Shown: positions 29,382-38,600 of the stretch, one piece after another | How the letters are laid out: each line of letters starts with the position of its first letter | Position numbering within the stretch: the stretch's first letter is position 1 | DNA from: Aneurinibacillus soli | Lineage (GTDB): Bacteria; Bacillota; Bacilli; Aneurinibacillales; Aneurinibacillaceae | Assembly: GCF_002355375.1 (NCBI RefSeq) | Contig: NZ_AP017312.1 | Coordinates: 816,001-880,000, forward strand | Direction: 5' to 3' | DNA length: 64,000 nt | Translations under genes and position numbers: made by a program | The notes under the pieces: model-generated | Told to the model about the DNA's origin: nothing | What the model saw: the letters and a program-made list of their open reading frames with translations, nothing else | The model's database searches: none

Positions 29382-30484
29382 TGGCGCATATTGAAACATT
29401 CGGGCATGGCGGCGATCTGCGAACCGCATCGGCTGCTTTTGGCGTGCCGGAGGATCAGTTGCTTGATTTTAGCGCGAATATTAATCCGTTGGGACCACCC
29501 CCTGATTTAATGAAAAGGCTTGTCCAGGATATGGGGCGTCTCGTGCATTACCCAGACCCGGCCCACCGAGGGCTGATCAAGGGGCTGGCGAAAAAGTACG
29601 GGGTGAGTGAGCGCATGCTGGCGGTGGGGAATGGTGCGGCGGAGTGCATGGCGCTTGTCCTGCTGGCGCTTGCGCCGCGAACTGTTGGGGTGATTTATCC
29701 GTCATTTGTCGAATATACCCAGCTTGCCCGCCAGTTCGGTGCGCGTGTCGTCAGTTGTACGGGAAGGGCGGAAGATGGATTCTTGCCGACTCTTCCTGAG
29801 CTGCACATGCTGATTAAGCAGGTGGACCTTGTCTTTATCGGACATCCGAACAATCCAACTGGCTTGATGTATGATGTTCAAATTTTGCGCAAGTTGGCTG
29901 CCTGGGCCGATGAATTCGGGACATATGTGGTCATTGATGAAGCATTTCTCGACTTTTTGCCGGAGAGTCAGCAGCCGACTCTTATCGGGGAGCTTGGGCG
30001 ATATCCGCGCGTCATTCTTATTCGATCCATGACCAAGTTTTATGCGATTCCAGGGCTGCGGCTCGGATTTGCGGTGGCTGCCCCGGCGCTGATTCGCAAG
30101 CTGAAAGGAAAGCAGGTGCCATGGAGTGTGAATGCGCTTGCGCTTGCAGCGGGTGAGGTGTGCTGTGAGCAGAATGAATACGAGACGGCGACGCGTTTGC
30201 TGGTGGATACGGAGCGTGCATACTTGATTGGGCGCATTCGAGAATGGTTCGGCTGGCGTGTTTGGCCGGGCAAAGCGAATTTTCTGTTGATTCGTCTGCA
30301 TAAAGAAATGACGGCAGATACGATGCAGCTTGCACTTGGCAAGCGGGGTATTATGATTCGCAGCTGTGCGATGTATCCGGGGCTGACACCGCATGATATT
30401 CGGATTGCGGTGCGCCTGCGAGAAGAAAATGATCGACTGCTAGAAGCATTCGGTGCGGTATTGGTTGAGGGAGGACAACTATGA
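29381..30484 (+). CDS. cobD: Threonine-phosphate decarboxylase CobD
   Basis: A protein of 367 residues of the PLP class I/II aminotransferase fold. It opens with HGGDLRTASAAFG and LLDFSANINPLGPP, the signature of CobD; the PLP lysine is K219 (SMTKFYAIPGLRLGFA). It decarboxylates threonine phosphate to aminopropanol phosphate, the linker of the nucleotide loop. The threonine kinase candidate lies 2 kb downstream in the same block. Overlaps cobU by four bases. Confidence 0.93.
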   Translation: MAHIETFGHGGDLRTASAAFGVPEDQLLDFSANINPLGPPPDLMKRLVQDMGRLVHYPDPAHRGLIKGLAKKYGVSERMLAVGNGAAECMALVLLALAPRTVGVIYPSFVEYTQLARQFGARVVSCTGRAEDGFLPTLPELHMLIKQVDLVFIGHPNNPTGLMYDVQILRKLAAWADEFGTYVVIDEAFLDFLPESQQPTLIGELGRYPRVILIRSMTKFYAIPGLRLGFAVAAPALIRKLKGKQVPWSVNALALAAGEVCCEQNEYETATRLLVDTERAYLIGRIREWFGWRVWPGKANFLLIRLHKEMTADTMQLALGKRGIMIRSCAMYPGLTPHDIRIAVRLREENDRLLEAFGAVLVEGGQL

Positions 30485-31029
30485 GCATCATCATGGTAAC
30501 CGGCGGAGTACGCTCTGGCAAGAGTGCGTTCGCGGAACAACTGGCAAGTGAGAATGGGACGTCCGTCCTCTATATTGCCACTGGAGTAAATACCGATATA
30601 GAAATGGAAGAACGGATTGCCCTGCACCGCGCACGTCGCCCAGAAGCATGGGGACTGCTGGAAACACCGCTGGACATTGTTAGTTCGGCAGGGGAGTATG
30701 AGAACTATGAGGCGGTTTTATTTGATTGCGTATCGACGTGGATAACCAATCAATTGCTTGCTGTTCCAGAAGAAGAATGGCGGGCCGAAGTGCATACGAA
30801 TGATATTATCGCACAGGCGGACGCATGGCTTGAGAGGCTGCATGCTTACAAGGGATGCGCGATCCTTGTATCGAGTGAAACCGGACTTGGCGGGGTGGCG
30901 ATGTCACGACTTGGACGGTGGTTTCAAGATGTACTTGGCACAGTGAATCAGCGGATTGCGATGCAAGCGGACGAGGTGTATGCCGTGCTTTCTGGCATTC
31001 CGCTTTGTCTTAAGGGGGAGCGGAGATGA
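30481..31029 (+). CDS. cobU: Adenosylcobinamide kinase/guanylyltransferase CobU
   Basis: A protein of 182 residues, P-loop GGVRSGKS at residues 8-15, followed by YIATG and IALHRARRPEAWGLLETP, where a histidine carries the GMP intermediate in this family. It phosphorylates adenosylcobinamide and converts it to the GDP form. The TNQLL and SSETGLGGV stretches are typical. ATGA overlaps at both ends couple it with cobD and cobS. Confidence 0.94.
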   Translation: MSIIMVTGGVRSGKSAFAEQLASENGTSVLYIATGVNTDIEMEERIALHRARRPEAWGLLETPLDIVSSAGEYENYEAVLFDCVSTWITNQLLAVPEEEWRAEVHTNDIIAQADAWLERLHAYKGCAILVSSETGLGGVAMSRLGRWFQDVLGTVNQRIAMQADEVYAVLSGIPLCLKGERR

Positions 31030-31766
31030 ATGCGCTGTTTCATGCGATCGCATTTTTGACCCGGCTTCCGGTTCCGCGCTTGAGTACAGAGACGAAGGAC
31101 TGGGAGCGAAGCCCGGCCTTTTATCCGGTGGTTGGCTTGCTGCTCGGTCTCCTACTGGCTGCCTGGGGCTGGCTTATGCAGCAGATTTTCCCCGCGTCTC
31201 TTGCGGCTGTGTTGACCCTTATATTCTGGGTTTTTATCACAGGGGGTCTGCATCTGGACGGTTGGATGGACCTTGCGGATGGGCTTGGCAGCTGGCGTGA
31301 TCGGGAAAAAATATTCGCGATTATGAAAGATAGCCGAGTTGGCGCGATGGGTGTGATTGCCGCGATTTTGCTGTTTATGGTGAAGGGTGTGGCATTGTAT
31401 GAGATTGTGGCATCTGGCTGGATCACGATGCTGGTGCTGCCGCCGCTTCTTGCCCGGACGATGCTTGTCGCAGCGATCTGGTTCTGGCCCTATATAACCG
31501 AGAAAGGGCTTGGGAGCGGACTGCGTAGTGGGCTTACCCGGACCATTGTGGCAGCGGGACTGTGTGGAACGGCAGCGGTTGTCATCGGCGTATACCACTT
31601 GCCAGGTCTGCTCGTTGTAGGGATATCTATTATACTAGCGGTACTATTCACACAGCGCATTCATCGCAGGCTAGGTGGACTAACGGGAGATTGCTATGGC
31701 GCACTCGTGGAGTGGACAGAGGCGTGCGCCCTTGTCGCAGTAGTTGCCGCAGGGAGGTTGCTATGA
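31026..31766 (+). CDS. cobS: Cobalamin synthase CobS
   Basis: An integral membrane protein of 246 residues with about six hydrophobic segments. The family motif HLDGWMDLADGLGSWRDREK carries the metal-binding aspartates, followed by IMKDSRVGAMG. It joins adenosylcobinamide-GDP to alpha-ribazole (phosphate) on the cytoplasmic membrane. It overlaps both neighbours by four bases. Confidence 0.94.
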   Translation: MNALFHAIAFLTRLPVPRLSTETKDWERSPAFYPVVGLLLGLLLAAWGWLMQQIFPASLAAVLTLIFWVFITGGLHLDGWMDLADGLGSWRDREKIFAIMKDSRVGAMGVIAAILLFMVKGVALYEIVASGWITMLVLPPLLARTMLVAAIWFWPYITEKGLGSGLRSGLTRTIVAAGLCGTAAVVIGVYHLPGLLVVGISIILAVLFTQRIHRRLGGLTGDCYGALVEWTEACALVAVVAAGRLL

Positions 31767-32341
31767 AATGGATCTGGATGCGGCATGGCGAGACGAAAGA
31801 AAACCGGGAGCGCCGCTATCTCGGACATTATGACGCACCGCTTTCTGCATCTGGCAGACAGCAGGTGGAGGAAGCGGCAGCTCTTCTTGGTAGTGAGCAG
31901 ATCACTCGTGTATACACAAGCGATCTGCTGCGCTGTGTAGAGACGGCAGCGATTATGACTGCTGCTAGACAAGTTGTCCCTGTGAAGATAAGAGAGCTGC
32001 GAGAACTGGACTTTGGACATTGGGATTGTAACACATACGAAGAAATTATGAACGATGACCCGGAACGAGCGAAAAGCTGGTATAATAACCCGTACACAAC
32101 GGCCCCTCCTGGCGGTGAGACGCTCTCGATGCTCGGTGACCGTGTAGATCGCTTTCTACGTACGTTGTCTCTGGATATGCAAACGGATGAGACTGCTTTA
32201 CTTGTTAGTCATGGCGGCCCCATTCGCTGGTTTCAGGCGGCCTGGATGACGGATAAGATAGAACCATTCTGGCAGATGCTCGGTGTTGCGCCTGCTGGTT
32301 TTTTCGCTGTGCGTTATAACGGAGATCGCTGGAGTAGATAA
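31763..32341 (+). CDS. cobC: Alpha-ribazole phosphatase CobC (histidine phosphatase family)
   Basis: A protein of 192 residues. The phosphohistidine motif RHGE is at residues 7-10, with the second histidine in LLVSHGGPIRWF. It removes the 5' phosphate from alpha-ribazole phosphate or from cobalamin phosphate. The start overlaps cobS (ATGA) with GGGAGG just upstream; a much longer reading in this frame runs inside cobS and is not real. A 59-base gap follows before the next gene. Confidence 0.88.
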   Translation: MKWIWMRHGETKENRERRYLGHYDAPLSASGRQQVEEAAALLGSEQITRVYTSDLLRCVETAAIMTAARQVVPVKIRELRELDFGHWDCNTYEEIMNDDPERAKSWYNNPYTTAPPGGETLSMLGDRVDRFLRTLSLDMQTDETALLVSHGGPIRWFQAAWMTDKIEPFWQMLGVAPAGFFAVRYNGDRWSR

Positions 32342-32400
32342 ATCATAGACAAAGATAAAAAATAGAGAAGCCCGTATGAGGATAGGAAAAGGAGACAATC

Positions 32401-33270
32401 ATGAAAGCTGCAACAGGGACTGCTTGCCATACATTTGGCGAATTATTGCAGGGACAGTATGATGGCGCGCCGTTCCTCGTTTCTCTGCCGATTCAAAGTT
32501 ATGTCAGGGCGACATTTTATCCCGGGGGAGCGGGGGAACTCATCACATCGCCTCGCAAAATCAAAGTGCGCCGCATTTTGCGGCGGCTAATGAATGAATA
32601 CGAGATTCCGTTCGAAGGGACACTGCTGCTTGAACAGTCTCTTCCTGAAGGAAAAGGATTTGCCACCAGCACAGCGGATATGGTTGCGGCTTGCCGCGCT
32701 GTATCGAAAGCGTATCGGCTTCATCTGTTGCCGCATCATATTTCATCGCTTCTTGTGCAGGTAGAGCCGACAGATGGCATCATGTACGACGAGGTTGTGG
32801 CGTACCGCCATCATCATGGAGAAGTGATGGCGTCGCTCGGTCAATTGCCGCCGCTTCGAATCATCGGTGTGGATCGGGGAGGCCGGATCGATACCGTATC
32901 ATTCAATCGGCAGGCGCAGCCTTATACGGTACAAGAAGAAAAGGAGTATGAAGGACTGCTTTTGATGCTTCAGGAAGCGTTTCGTTCTGGAGACAGTGAG
33001 ATGATTGGCTATGTGGCAACCAAAAGTGCGGATATGCATCAAAAACGATTGTTGCACCCTGATCTTGAGCGGATGAAAGAGCTATGCCGTGAAGTGGATG
33101 GGCTTGGTGTAACGATTGCCCACAGTGGAACATTGGCCGGAATCCTGCTTGATGCGTCTTCGACTGATTATATCAAGCAGGAGGAAAAGCTGTGCGAGCG
33201 AATGAAAGGATGGCACCGATCGCTGCATAAGTTTTCCGTTGCAAGAAGTCAGAAAGGGATACACGTATGA
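32401..33270 (+). CDS. pduX: GHMP kinase, PduX-like L-threonine kinase
   Basis: A protein of 289 residues. The GHMP ATP-binding loop reads PEGKGFATSTADMVAACRA (about residues 82-100), close to the GMASSTAD form of PduX. The late SGTLAGILLD motif fits the third GHMP motif. PduX makes L-threonine phosphate, the substrate of CobD. The neighbouring cob genes and the absence of other kinase clues support this assignment over homoserine kinase. Ribosome site AAAGGAG; its stop overlaps cbiZ. Confidence 0.85.
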   Translation: MKAATGTACHTFGELLQGQYDGAPFLVSLPIQSYVRATFYPGGAGELITSPRKIKVRRILRRLMNEYEIPFEGTLLLEQSLPEGKGFATSTADMVAACRAVSKAYRLHLLPHHISSLLVQVEPTDGIMYDEVVAYRHHHGEVMASLGQLPPLRIIGVDRGGRIDTVSFNRQAQPYTVQEEKEYEGLLLMLQEAFRSGDSEMIGYVATKSADMHQKRLLHPDLERMKELCREVDGLGVTIAHSGTLAGILLDASSTDYIKQEEKLCERMKGWHRSLHKFSVARSQKGIHV

Positions 33271-33974
33271 GTCAACCGTTTCGGAATAACACCTTTTACC
33301 GGTCTTCCATCTGGCCGGATCTTACTATTACGAATACAGATGAACATGTATTGGTACGCACAGTAGATCCGATGACTGTATTTAGCAACGCGCTCTGGCA
33401 GGGAGGGCTTACGCATGCGTCCCATTTTGTAAATTGGAAAGTGCCGCTTGATTACCGCTGTGCGGACCCGGTGGAGCTCATGCGCACCCAGATTAGTGCC
33501 TGGGGATATCCCGTAGGCCGCACGGTTGGGCTACAGACAGCGGCAAAACTAACCCATACGTCCATTCAGGAAGAAGCGGGGGATAAATACCGCCTCATTT
33601 GCTGTGTGACAGCAGGAACAGGCAATGCGTCTCGGTCTGGTAAAGCGCGTACTACCTTTCCGGCGTATGCCTGCGGAACGATTAACACGTTTGTACTCAT
33701 TGACGCCAGCATGACTACGTCTGCCATGATTAATGCCATTATAACGGCGACAGAGGCCAAAGCAGCAGCTCTTCAGGATCTTGGGGTTACGGATGAAGAT
33801 GGGGAGATTGCGACTGGTACCACAACGGATGCAGTCGTGCTTGCGTCAAGTCAGAATAAACGGTACGGTGATCCGCATCAGTTCGCCGGAGCAGCGACGA
33901 CGATTGGCAATGCGATTGGTCGACTTGTGTATCAAGCTGTGCATGAAGCGGTTGCGACACAGGAGGAGGGCTAG
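33267..33974 (+). CDS. cbiZ: Adenosylcobinamide amidohydrolase CbiZ
   Basis: A protein of 235 residues with CbiZ signatures VGLQTAAKLTHTSI, CCVTAGTGNASRSG and GTINTFVLIDASMTTSAMIN plus the GTTTDAVVLAS stretch. CbiZ removes the aminopropanol arm from adenosylcobinamide (and in some bacteria pseudocobalamin), giving adenosylcobyric acid, which CbiB reuses. This marks a salvage function in an otherwise biosynthetic operon. It overlaps the kinase gene by four bases. Confidence 0.92.
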   Translation: MSQPFRNNTFYRSSIWPDLTITNTDEHVLVRTVDPMTVFSNALWQGGLTHASHFVNWKVPLDYRCADPVELMRTQISAWGYPVGRTVGLQTAAKLTHTSIQEEAGDKYRLICCVTAGTGNASRSGKARTTFPAYACGTINTFVLIDASMTTSAMINAIITATEAKAAALQDLGVTDEDGEIATGTTTDAVVLASSQNKRYGDPHQFAGAATTIGNAIGRLVYQAVHEAVATQEEG

Positions 33975-33975
33975 C

Positions 33976-34938
33976 ATGGAGCGGGCTTTTGTATTACTAG
34001 CCGCTTATATCATCGACCTTGTAGTGGGTGATCCGCGCTGGCTTACTCATCCGGTTGTCTATATGGGACGGGTGATCAAATGGTTAGAGGGCAACATCCG
34101 GCATGCTTTTCCCAGGGAGGAACAGTTGAAACGGGCCGGAATCTTTTTGCCGGTGCTGCTGGTCGGAGGAAGCTATTTATTCGTGTGGCTGTTGCTGAAA
34201 GCGCTGGCGTTCATTCATCCATGGCTAGCACTTGCAGTAGAAGCCTGGTTAATCTCTACGACTATTGCGACAAAAGGACTGGCACAGGCGGGCAGGGAGA
34301 TTTACCAGCTATTGAAGCAGGGGGATCTGGAAGGAGCACGTCAGGCACTCTCGATGGTTGTCGGGCGGGACACGCAGTTTTTGAATGAGCGGGAAGTGTC
34401 GCGCGGTGCGGTAGAGACGGTAGCAGAGAATATCGTCGATGCGATTTTGTCCCCATTGTTTTATGCTGCGATTGGGGGGGCGCCACTGGCTATGGCGTAT
34501 CGTGCAGCCAATACGCTTGATTCGATGGTCGGCTACAAAAATGATAAATATCGCAATCTTGGCTTTGCATCGGCCCGGTTCGATGACCTGGCCAACTACA
34601 TCCCAGCCCGGCTTGCGGCGGTTGTGCTGACCGGAGTTAGCTGGATTATGCGTTACAACTCGCGCGGCTGTCGGGATATGATTCGGCGTGATGCGCGCCT
34701 GCACCCGAGCCCGAACAGTGGATTTACGGAAGCGGGTGTAGCCGGGGCGCTGGAGATTCAGCTTGGTGGCCTGAATTATTATCAGGGTGTTCCATCCGAA
34801 CGGGCGAAGCTTGGTGATCCGGTGCGACCGATCGAGCCGGAGGATATTCGGCGTACGGTTAGTCTGATGCATGGCACCGCGTTTTTCTTTCTTATTTTTA
34901 GCTTGCTGATTGTACTGTTTGTCTCGCTTCTCGAATAA
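33976..34938 (+). CDS. cbiB: Adenosylcobinamide-phosphate synthase CbiB
   Basis: A protein of 320 residues beginning at the ATG just after GGAGGAGGG; the longer frame upstream lies within cbiZ. It has several membrane segments and the family stretch DLVVGDPRWLTHPVVYMGRV plus AANTLDSMVGYKNDKYRNLG and SPNSGFTEAGVAGAL. It couples cobyric acid to aminopropanol (phosphate). Last gene of the block, next to a strong terminator. Confidence 0.94.
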   Translation: MERAFVLLAAYIIDLVVGDPRWLTHPVVYMGRVIKWLEGNIRHAFPREEQLKRAGIFLPVLLVGGSYLFVWLLLKALAFIHPWLALAVEAWLISTTIATKGLAQAGREIYQLLKQGDLEGARQALSMVVGRDTQFLNEREVSRGAVETVAENIVDAILSPLFYAAIGGAPLAMAYRAANTLDSMVGYKNDKYRNLGFASARFDDLANYIPARLAAVVLTGVSWIMRYNSRGCRDMIRRDARLHPSPNSGFTEAGVAGALEIQLGGLNYYQGVPSERAKLGDPVRPIEPEDIRRTVSLMHGTAFFFLIFSLLIVLFVSLLE

Positions 34939-34964
34939 GTAGTATAATCCGGAAATTATGTCCA

Positions 34965-34996
34965 AAAAGTCGCTTCGCGGAAGCGACTTTTTTTTA
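34965..34996 (+). terminator. Terminator of the cob operon
   Basis: AAGTCGCTTC and GAAGCGACTT pair perfectly around GCG, followed by eight T. Confidence 0.93.
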
Positions 34997-35046
34997 TGGG
35001 CAGCGTCCAATAGGGTAGGGAGTACAAGAGCGAGGGGGAGACAAAT

Positions 35047-35814
35047 GTGAACAACAAAGAAGAGATCATTCGCCAGGTGAGAGAAACGGGAAGTGAGAAT
35101 GGGAAGGCGACGGTATATCATTTGCCATACGGAGAGATCGAGCCGCAATCTGTCTCGAAGTCCGTGAGTACAAAACCGAAAAAGAAAATGTGGCTATTCC
35201 GTGTTCCGGGAGCACGCATGTGGAAAAACATGCGTCGCTTTCTAGTAGTAGCAGTAGCCGGGGTACTGCTTGTGGCAGGTGGTATAGTAGTTGGAAACAA
35301 ATGGATCAGTACGCCGGATATGAACAGGCAAACGGTGATTGAAGAGGTGCGAGAACTTTCGTATCTGACGACCGCAGAAGCAGTGGTCACCACTACCCTT
35401 ACAGGCGAAGATGCCTACAAGTTTTATGACATGGAGCTTCCAGGAACGAAACGAGTGGTACATATGGATGTTCCGGCCAAATTGCTTGTTGGTATTAACT
35501 TGAAGCAATTAACCGCAAATGATATATCCATCGATCAGATAAATAAGCAGATTACGATTATTCTGCCGCACGCCGGGTTTTTGCAGGAGCCAAACATTGA
35601 CATGGATAAGGTGAAGCTGTTCTCTGAATCCGGTATGTTCCGTCGGGATTTATCGCCTTCGGAGCAGCAGGAGTTGCTTGTGCAAGCACGCGGCAAGTTG
35701 GAGCAGGAAGCAGCCGAGAGTGGCGTGATTCAGACGGCGGAAGATCGAGCGGTACGGGTATTGCAGCAGATCTATAAGCCGGTCGGCTATCACGTGAACG
35801 TGGCCTTTCAATAA
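35047..35814 (+). CDS. DUF4230-domain membrane-anchored protein
   Basis: A protein of 255 residues starting at GTG after GAGGGGGAG. A basic cytoplasmic N-terminus of about 60 residues, a single membrane segment (about 61-82, FLVVAVAGVLLVAGGIVVG), and an extracytoplasmic DUF4230 domain with VEEVRELSYLTTAEAV-like start, MDVPAKLLVGINLKQL and ITIILPHAGFL. The biochemical function of DUF4230 is unknown. It is monocistronic between two terminator-bounded units. Confidence 0.75.
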   Translation: MNNKEEIIRQVRETGSENGKATVYHLPYGEIEPQSVSKSVSTKPKKKMWLFRVPGARMWKNMRRFLVVAVAGVLLVAGGIVVGNKWISTPDMNRQTVIEEVRELSYLTTAEAVVTTTLTGEDAYKFYDMELPGTKRVVHMDVPAKLLVGINLKQLTANDISIDQINKQITIILPHAGFLQEPNIDMDKVKLFSESGMFRRDLSPSEQQELLVQARGKLEQEAAESGVIQTAEDRAVRVLQQIYKPVGYHVNVAFQ

Positions 35815-35904
35815 TAAACTCTTGAAATTCAGCCATCACATACGAAATAATAGAAGAAGAGAGAAACCGGGATTTTGCAAGTGAAGTGAAGTGAGGTGAA
35901 ATGT

Positions 35905-36174
35905 ATGGAGATGAACGATCTGTTTACGCTGGGACTTGATCCGTTTGAGTTTATGATTTATATGTTCCTCATTCAATTCGGTCCGCAGTGGGATTGTGGA
36001 ATCTTTCCGTCAATCCGACAAATTGCAGCTGTATGCAACATGAATAAGAATACAGTCGAGCGAAAGATAAAAAGCCTCGAAGAAAAGCAGCTCATTAAAA
36101 TACACAAATACCAGAATAAAAACTGTTATGAGTTTTTAACTGTGGCGCAGCCGATGGTGTTGCAGAAAAGCTAA
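35905..36174 (+). CDS. Small winged-helix DNA-binding protein
   Basis: A protein of 89 residues starting at the ATG after GAGGTGA. It reads as a single helix-turn-helix domain: GIFPSIRQIAAVCNMNKNTV is a recognition-helix region, followed by ERKIKSLEEKQLIKIHKYQN, the wing. This is the HTH_36 / replication-protein-like winged helix also seen in DnaD and phage regulators. No partner domain follows. Target genes are unknown; it lies divergent-free between the DUF4230 gene and cls. Confidence 0.75.
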   Translation: MEMNDLFTLGLDPFEFMIYMFLIQFGPQWDCGIFPSIRQIAAVCNMNKNTVERKIKSLEEKQLIKIHKYQNKNCYEFLTVAQPMVLQKS

Positions 36175-36183
36175 GAAACAAAG

Positions 36184-36245
36184 AAAAACAAGGCTAGGGA
36201 AAATACCGGCGGCCAGCCGAAATCTTCCCGGGCCTTGTTTTCTTT
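36184..36245. terminator. Bidirectional terminator (HTH gene / cls)
   Basis: AAAACAAGGC.AGGGAA pairs with TTCCCGGGCCTTGTTTT with an inner CGGC hairpin; A and T runs on both flanks. Confidence 0.85.
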
Positions 36246-37760
36246 TCATAGAAGAGGAGACAGCAGACGGGCGACCGACTCAAGTACTCGATGATGCCAC
36301 GGTCGCCTCTGATAGTCATCTAAGGTCAATTCTTTGCTGTCTTCGAGATCGTCGAAGAAATCGGCCTCTAGCTTGGCGACGGAACTGCTGTTATACAAAA
36401 TGGCATTCACTTCAAAATTATGCTGGAAGCTGCGAATGTCCATATTAGCCGTGCCAATCGATGCAACCAGCCCGTCAACAAGTAAAATCTTGGCGTGAAC
36501 AAATCCGGGCTGATACAGATAGAATCGTACTCCCGCTTCAAGAAGCTCCTGGAAATACGAGCGGGACGCCCAGAAAACGGTTTGATGGTCGGGTCGGCTC
36601 GGGAGCAAAATTCGTACATCCAGACCGCTTAACGCAGCCGTTTTGAGCGCCATTGTAATCGAGTCATCCGGCACAAAGTACGGGGAGGTGATGTAGATTT
36701 TCTCCTGGGCGGTAGCGATAATCGAAAAATACATCTGCCAGATCAGCTCCCAGTCCGAATCCGGCCCGCTTGCAGCAATCTGGATAATCTCTTCTCCCTC
36801 GATCTCCCCGAGCGGTGGGAAGTAGCGATCGCTGTTCACACTTTTGTCGGTTATGAAAAACCAGTCCTTCAAAAAGATGTTCTGAAGCAGATATACAGCT
36901 TCTCCTTCGAGCTGGACATGAGAGTCTCGCCAGAAGCCAAAACGTGTGTCTTTGCCTAAGTATTCGTCTCCGATGTTCAGTCCGCCGACAAAGCCAATTT
37001 TACCGTCTACGATTACAATTTTGCGGTGGTTACGGTAGTTAAGCTTATTGTTTAAGAACGGAAGAATTACCGGGAAGAAGGCCGCAACCTCTACCCCTGC
37101 TTCCCGCAGTTCAGCAATATAGGCTCGATCAAGCCGCACACTTCCGACACCATCATAAATCACGCGCACCTTTACACCTTGTCGTGCTTTGTCCATCAAC
37201 ACTTGCTTGAATTGTTGGCCGGTAGCATCATGACGGATGATGTAGAATTGGAAGTGAATGTGATCCTTCGCCTTTGACATGTCAGTAAGGATCTGCCGGA
37301 ATGTCTCATCCCCGTTCGTCAGAATGCGGGAGACATTGTGAACGGTAAAAGGCGATTGGGATACATTCGTCATCAAATTCAGCAAACGACGCTTGGAGGC
37401 GAGATGCGGATACATCCAGAAATCGCTTTCTTTAAGCAGGGGGCGTGGACGAGTCTCAAGCTTCTTTAAGACGTCCGCGTTGCTGATAAATTTATGACGA
37501 AATAGCTTCCGTTTGCGTACATTGCGCCCGATCAAGACATACAAAATAAAGCCAACAATCGGTAGGAAGTTCAGGATAATGAGCCAGGCGACTGTGCGTG
37601 ATGGATTGCGGTTCTCCAGCACAATGAGAAAAGCAATCAAAAACACAGACAGGGAAAAAAGAAAGGTAAGATACGGCTCGATGATTCCCCAGAAAGAAGC
37701 AGCCGGATGGACGGATGTGGCTGCTAGTTCAAGAGCCGGGCTAGAAAAGTTCCATGTCAT
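36246..37760 (-). CDS. cls: Cardiolipin synthase
   Basis: A protein of 504 residues with two N-terminal membrane helices (about 28-48 and 57-77) and two phospholipase-D HKD motifs: H245-K247-D252 (NHRKIVIVDG) and H422-K424-D429 (VHAKILLVDG). It joins two phosphatidylglycerol molecules into cardiolipin in the membrane. Ribosome site before the ATG is weak (AAGGTTGG). It is divergent from yvyE and ends at a shared terminator. Confidence 0.95.
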   Translation of the reverse strand: MTWNFSSPALELAATSVHPAASFWGIIEPYLTFLFSLSVFLIAFLIVLENRNPSRTVAWLIILNFLPIVGFILYVLIGRNVRKRKLFRHKFISNADVLKKLETRPRPLLKESDFWMYPHLASKRRLLNLMTNVSQSPFTVHNVSRILTNGDETFRQILTDMSKAKDHIHFQFYIIRHDATGQQFKQVLMDKARQGVKVRVIYDGVGSVRLDRAYIAELREAGVEVAAFFPVILPFLNNKLNYRNHRKIVIVDGKIGFVGGLNIGDEYLGKDTRFGFWRDSHVQLEGEAVYLLQNIFLKDWFFITDKSVNSDRYFPPLGEIEGEEIIQIAASGPDSDWELIWQMYFSIIATAQEKIYITSPYFVPDDSITMALKTAALSGLDVRILLPSRPDHQTVFWASRSYFQELLEAGVRFYLYQPGFVHAKILLVDGLVASIGTANMDIRSFQHNFEVNAILYNSSSVAKLEADFFDDLEDSKELTLDDYQRRPWHHRVLESVARLLSPLL

Positions 37761-37831
37761 CGTACACCAACCTTGTATGTTATTATGGTTTATTATATAG
37801 AGAAAGTCATCGGGAAGAAAGGAAGTTAACG

Positions 37832-38500
37832 ATGCTCAAACGTTATTTGACGGTTCGGCCTGAAGGAGAGACAGAAATTGAGATCAAGCGTTCACGGTTT
37901 ATTAGCTATGTGAAGCGGGTGGAGACACCGGAAGAAGCTGTGACATTCATTCAGGGAATTAAGAAAAAGCACTGGGATGCGACGCATAACTGCTCGGCAT
38001 ATATCGTAGGCGAGCACGATCAGCATCAGAAAATGGATGATGACGGTGAGCCGAGCGGTACGGCAGGCAAGCCGATTCTGGAAGTGATTAAGAAAAAAGG
38101 ACTAAAGGATACAGCCATTGTCGTGACCCGTTATTTTGGTGGCGTCAAGCTTGGGGCAGGCGGTTTAATCCGCGCTTACGGCAAATCGGCCAGCGCAGGA
38201 GTTCGAGCAACCGGCGTAGTGGAGCGAGTTCTTACACGCGGCCATCATTTTGCCTTTGATTATACACATTGGGGTAAGGTGGAGAATGAGTTAAATGCGC
38301 ATGGCTATCAGATTTTGAATGTTGAATACCTGGATCGGGTGACCGTGACAGTAGGAGAAGAAGAAGGAAAGGAAGAGCCGCTTACGAACTTGATGATCAA
38401 TCTGACAAGCGGGCAGGTCGAGTGGACACCGGGAGACCTGGCATATATCGAGCGTTTGCAGGAAGCAGAAGATGATATTGATTTGGAAGAAGATGAATAA
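37832..38500 (+). CDS. yvyE: YigZ/YvyE (IMPACT) family protein
   Basis: A protein of 222 residues starting at the ATG eight bases after GAAAGGAAG; the longer frame overlaps cls and is not needed. The N-terminal UPF0029 domain holds KKKHWDATHNCSAYIVG, DDDGEPSGTAGKPIL and VVTRYFGGVKLGAGGLIRAY, all diagnostic. A C-terminal DUF1949 domain follows. The family is linked to translation regulation in eukaryotes; the bacterial role is not settled. Confidence 0.92.
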   Translation: MLKRYLTVRPEGETEIEIKRSRFISYVKRVETPEEAVTFIQGIKKKHWDATHNCSAYIVGEHDQHQKMDDDGEPSGTAGKPILEVIKKKGLKDTAIVVTRYFGGVKLGAGGLIRAYGKSASAGVRATGVVERVLTRGHHFAFDYTHWGKVENELNAHGYQILNVEYLDRVTVTVGEEEGKEEPLTNLMINLTSGQVEWTPGDLAYIERLQEAEDDIDLEEDE

Positions 38501-38550
38501 CAGCAGGACAAACTAGCTAATGGAACAATACTCGCATTCGTTATGGCGGT

Positions 38551-38559
38551 TGGTATAAT
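38551..38559 (+). promoter_or_regulatory. Extended -10 promoter of the YciI-like gene
   Basis: TGGTATAAT is a perfect extended -10 (TGN plus TATAAT), 42 bases before the start codon; no good -35 is seen. Confidence 0.55.
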
Positions 38560-38600
38560 AGACGAGGATATATACTTTAATAGCGAAAGGACGAAGCCAT

